Shown here: positions 63,183-64,000 of the stretch, piece by piece
Layout of the letters: the number at the start of each line of letters is the position of its first letter
Numbering within the stretch: the first letter of the stretch is position 1
NCBI RefSeq assembly: GCF_022810765.1
Contig: NZ_CP094494.1
Coordinates: 248,001-312,000, forward strand
Source: Winogradskyella sp. MH6
Lineage (GTDB): Bacteria; Bacteroidota; Bacteroidia; Flavobacteriales; Flavobacteriaceae
DNA: 64,000 nt
Reading direction: 5' to 3'
The notes under the pieces: model-generated
Databases searched by the model: none
What the model saw: the letters and a program-made list of their open reading frames with translations, nothing else
What the model was told of the DNA's origin: nothing
Made by a program: the position numbers and the translations under genes

Positions 63183-64000
63183 TACTCTTTAGTTTTTATG
63201 ATTTTTGTTTGAATGACTTCATCATTAAGCACTGTACGTTCAAAAAAGTTGAACACAATATCTAATTCTTCATAAGGAATTCTGGAAATTTCATGACGTG
63301 CTTCTTTGACAATATTGAAATAGAAAGACGTTTCAAATTCCTCTAATTTATCGGCAATAATTTTAGAACCATCTAGCATTATATAACCATCTTTTGTTGG
63401 TGCACAATAATGATGTGGCGCATTCCCGTAAGGTACCAGTTGGTCTTTTGTGCCGTGATATAAAACAGTTGGCACAGCATTTTCTGGCGACATATAGCTT
63501 GCATCAACAATAGCACCAGCACACGAAAAAACACCAGCGAATTTTACATTTTTATAATCTTCAGAATTATCTACAAAATACTCACGCATAAAAACTGCGT
63601 TAAGAATACCCTCAGCACCAGCACTACTACCTCCTGCAATTATTTTTGTAGTATCTATTTGAAGCTCATTAGCGTGTTCAACCACATATTTTGCAGCATC
63701 CATATAATCGATAGCAGCTTGTTTAAAGGTTTCAAGTTTTTCGTCTTTAGTACAATCACATCCAAAACCTGTTGTTGTCCCCTTTCTTAGTAATCTATAA
63801 GAAATTGAAATCCCAATATAATTTTGCTCTTTTGCAGCGTATTTTACTAAATTTTCATCATCTATATAATCTCTGTGGCCGACTGCAAATCCACCACCAT
63901 GCATCCAAAGTAATACAGGCAACGTATCTGTTATTTTAATATTTTTAGGCGTATAAACATCCAATTTTAAGGTATCTTTTCCTTTTATGGAATAAGTGTA
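63182..64000 (-). CDS. alpha/beta hydrolase (carboxylesterase-like), 5' end outside window
   Basis: At least 272 codons are visible; the frame is open to base 64000, so the TTG at 63962-63964 is internal and the true start lies beyond the window. The oxyanion motif HGGGF, the nucleophile in GGSSAG, an acid in GTKDQLVPYG and a His in KEARHEIS form a full catalytic set. Such BD-FAE/esterase-like enzymes often deacetylate or remove ferulate from plant or algal glycans. It heads the visible part of the sulfatase-GH43-EEP-MFS operon. Confidence 0.85.
   Translation of the reverse strand, partial: YTYSIKGKDTLKLDVYTPKNIKITDTLPVLLWMHGGGFAVGHRDYIDDENLVKYAAKEQNYIGISISYRLLRKGTTTGFGCDCTKDEKLETFKQAAIDYMDAAKYVVEHANELQIDTTKIIAGGSSAGAEGILNAVFMREYFVDNSEDYKNVKFAGVFSCAGAIVDASYMSPENAVPTVLYHGTKDQLVPYGNAPHHYCAPTKDGYIMLDGSKIIADKLEEFETSFYFNIVKEARHEISRIPYEELDIVFNFFERTVLNDEVIQTKIIKTKE

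Overview
The window is AT-rich chromosomal DNA from a marine-type member of the Flavobacteriaceae (Bacteroidota); I cannot name the genus. Signs for this are promoters of the TTTG / TAnnTTTG type, the order tRNAs-tuf-tRNA-Trp-secE-nusG-rplK-rplA-rplJ, a tmRNA tag reading GENNYALAA, a lipoprotein with a gliding-motility (CHU_C-like) C-terminal domain, a TonB-dependent-receptor-like barrel, and many DUF families typical of the group. I see no prophage, insertion sequence, integrase island or CRISPR array. No stretch longer than about 300 bases lacks a gene or RNA; the longest gaps are at 16279-16437 and 44836-45024.

Layout. 1-4468 (minus strand): translation operon with four tRNA genes, tuf, tRNA-Trp, secE, nusG and L11-L1-L10, followed upstream by the ribosome hibernation factor and a XerC/D recombinase. 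5862-14558 (mostly minus): housekeeping and membrane genes, including acyl-CoA dehydrogenase, an HhH protein, an alanine/glycine:cation symporter, a K+ channel with RCK domain, a PspC-domain protein, a DUF2851 protein, a cystathionine beta-synthase-like enzyme and a LolC/E-type permease. 14570-29013: NamZ-like muramidase lipoprotein, glycerophosphodiesterase, fatty acid hydroxylase/sterol desaturase, small hypotheticals, a YkgJ protein, a methyltransferase, then a surface block (TonB-receptor-like barrel, CHU_C-like lipoprotein, ~1000-residue TPR protein, beta-helix protein).

29112-42713: ftsE followed by a surface-glycan locus: three GT2 enzymes, two GT-B enzymes, a GT-C-like membrane protein, two tandem O-antigen flippases, a PhyH-family dioxygenase, and an FdtA-like ketoisomerase, DegT aminotransferase and FemAB/GNAT-like acyltransferase that together suggest an N-acylated 3-amino-3,6-dideoxyhexose. 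43036-47498: typA, kdsA (Kdo synthesis) and small proteins.

47581-53485: the most intriguing segment. Two gene blocks, each preceded by the same perfect palindrome (ACTTTG-N5-CAAAGT) lying on its promoter, flank a small winged-helix regulator. They encode membrane proteins, an MpaB/DUF2236 oxygenase-like protein, DUF4173, a COQ4-like protein with an intact HDxxHx11E motif, a SanA/YdcF-like protein, DUF2809 and DUF1361. The regulator probably controls both blocks, including itself.

53545-57265: TlpA-like thioredoxin lipoprotein, a saccharopine/alanine dehydrogenase-like enzyme and tmRNA. 57289-64000 (minus): a polysaccharide-use operon of an alpha/beta hydrolase (cut by the window end), a sulfatase with a formylglycine motif, a GH43-type lipoprotein, an endonuclease/exonuclease/phosphatase-family protein and a sugar-porter MFS transporter.

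Several genes start at TTG or GTG. Short interspersed palindromes sit directly after stop codons or create misleading upstream starts; these are noted gene by gene.
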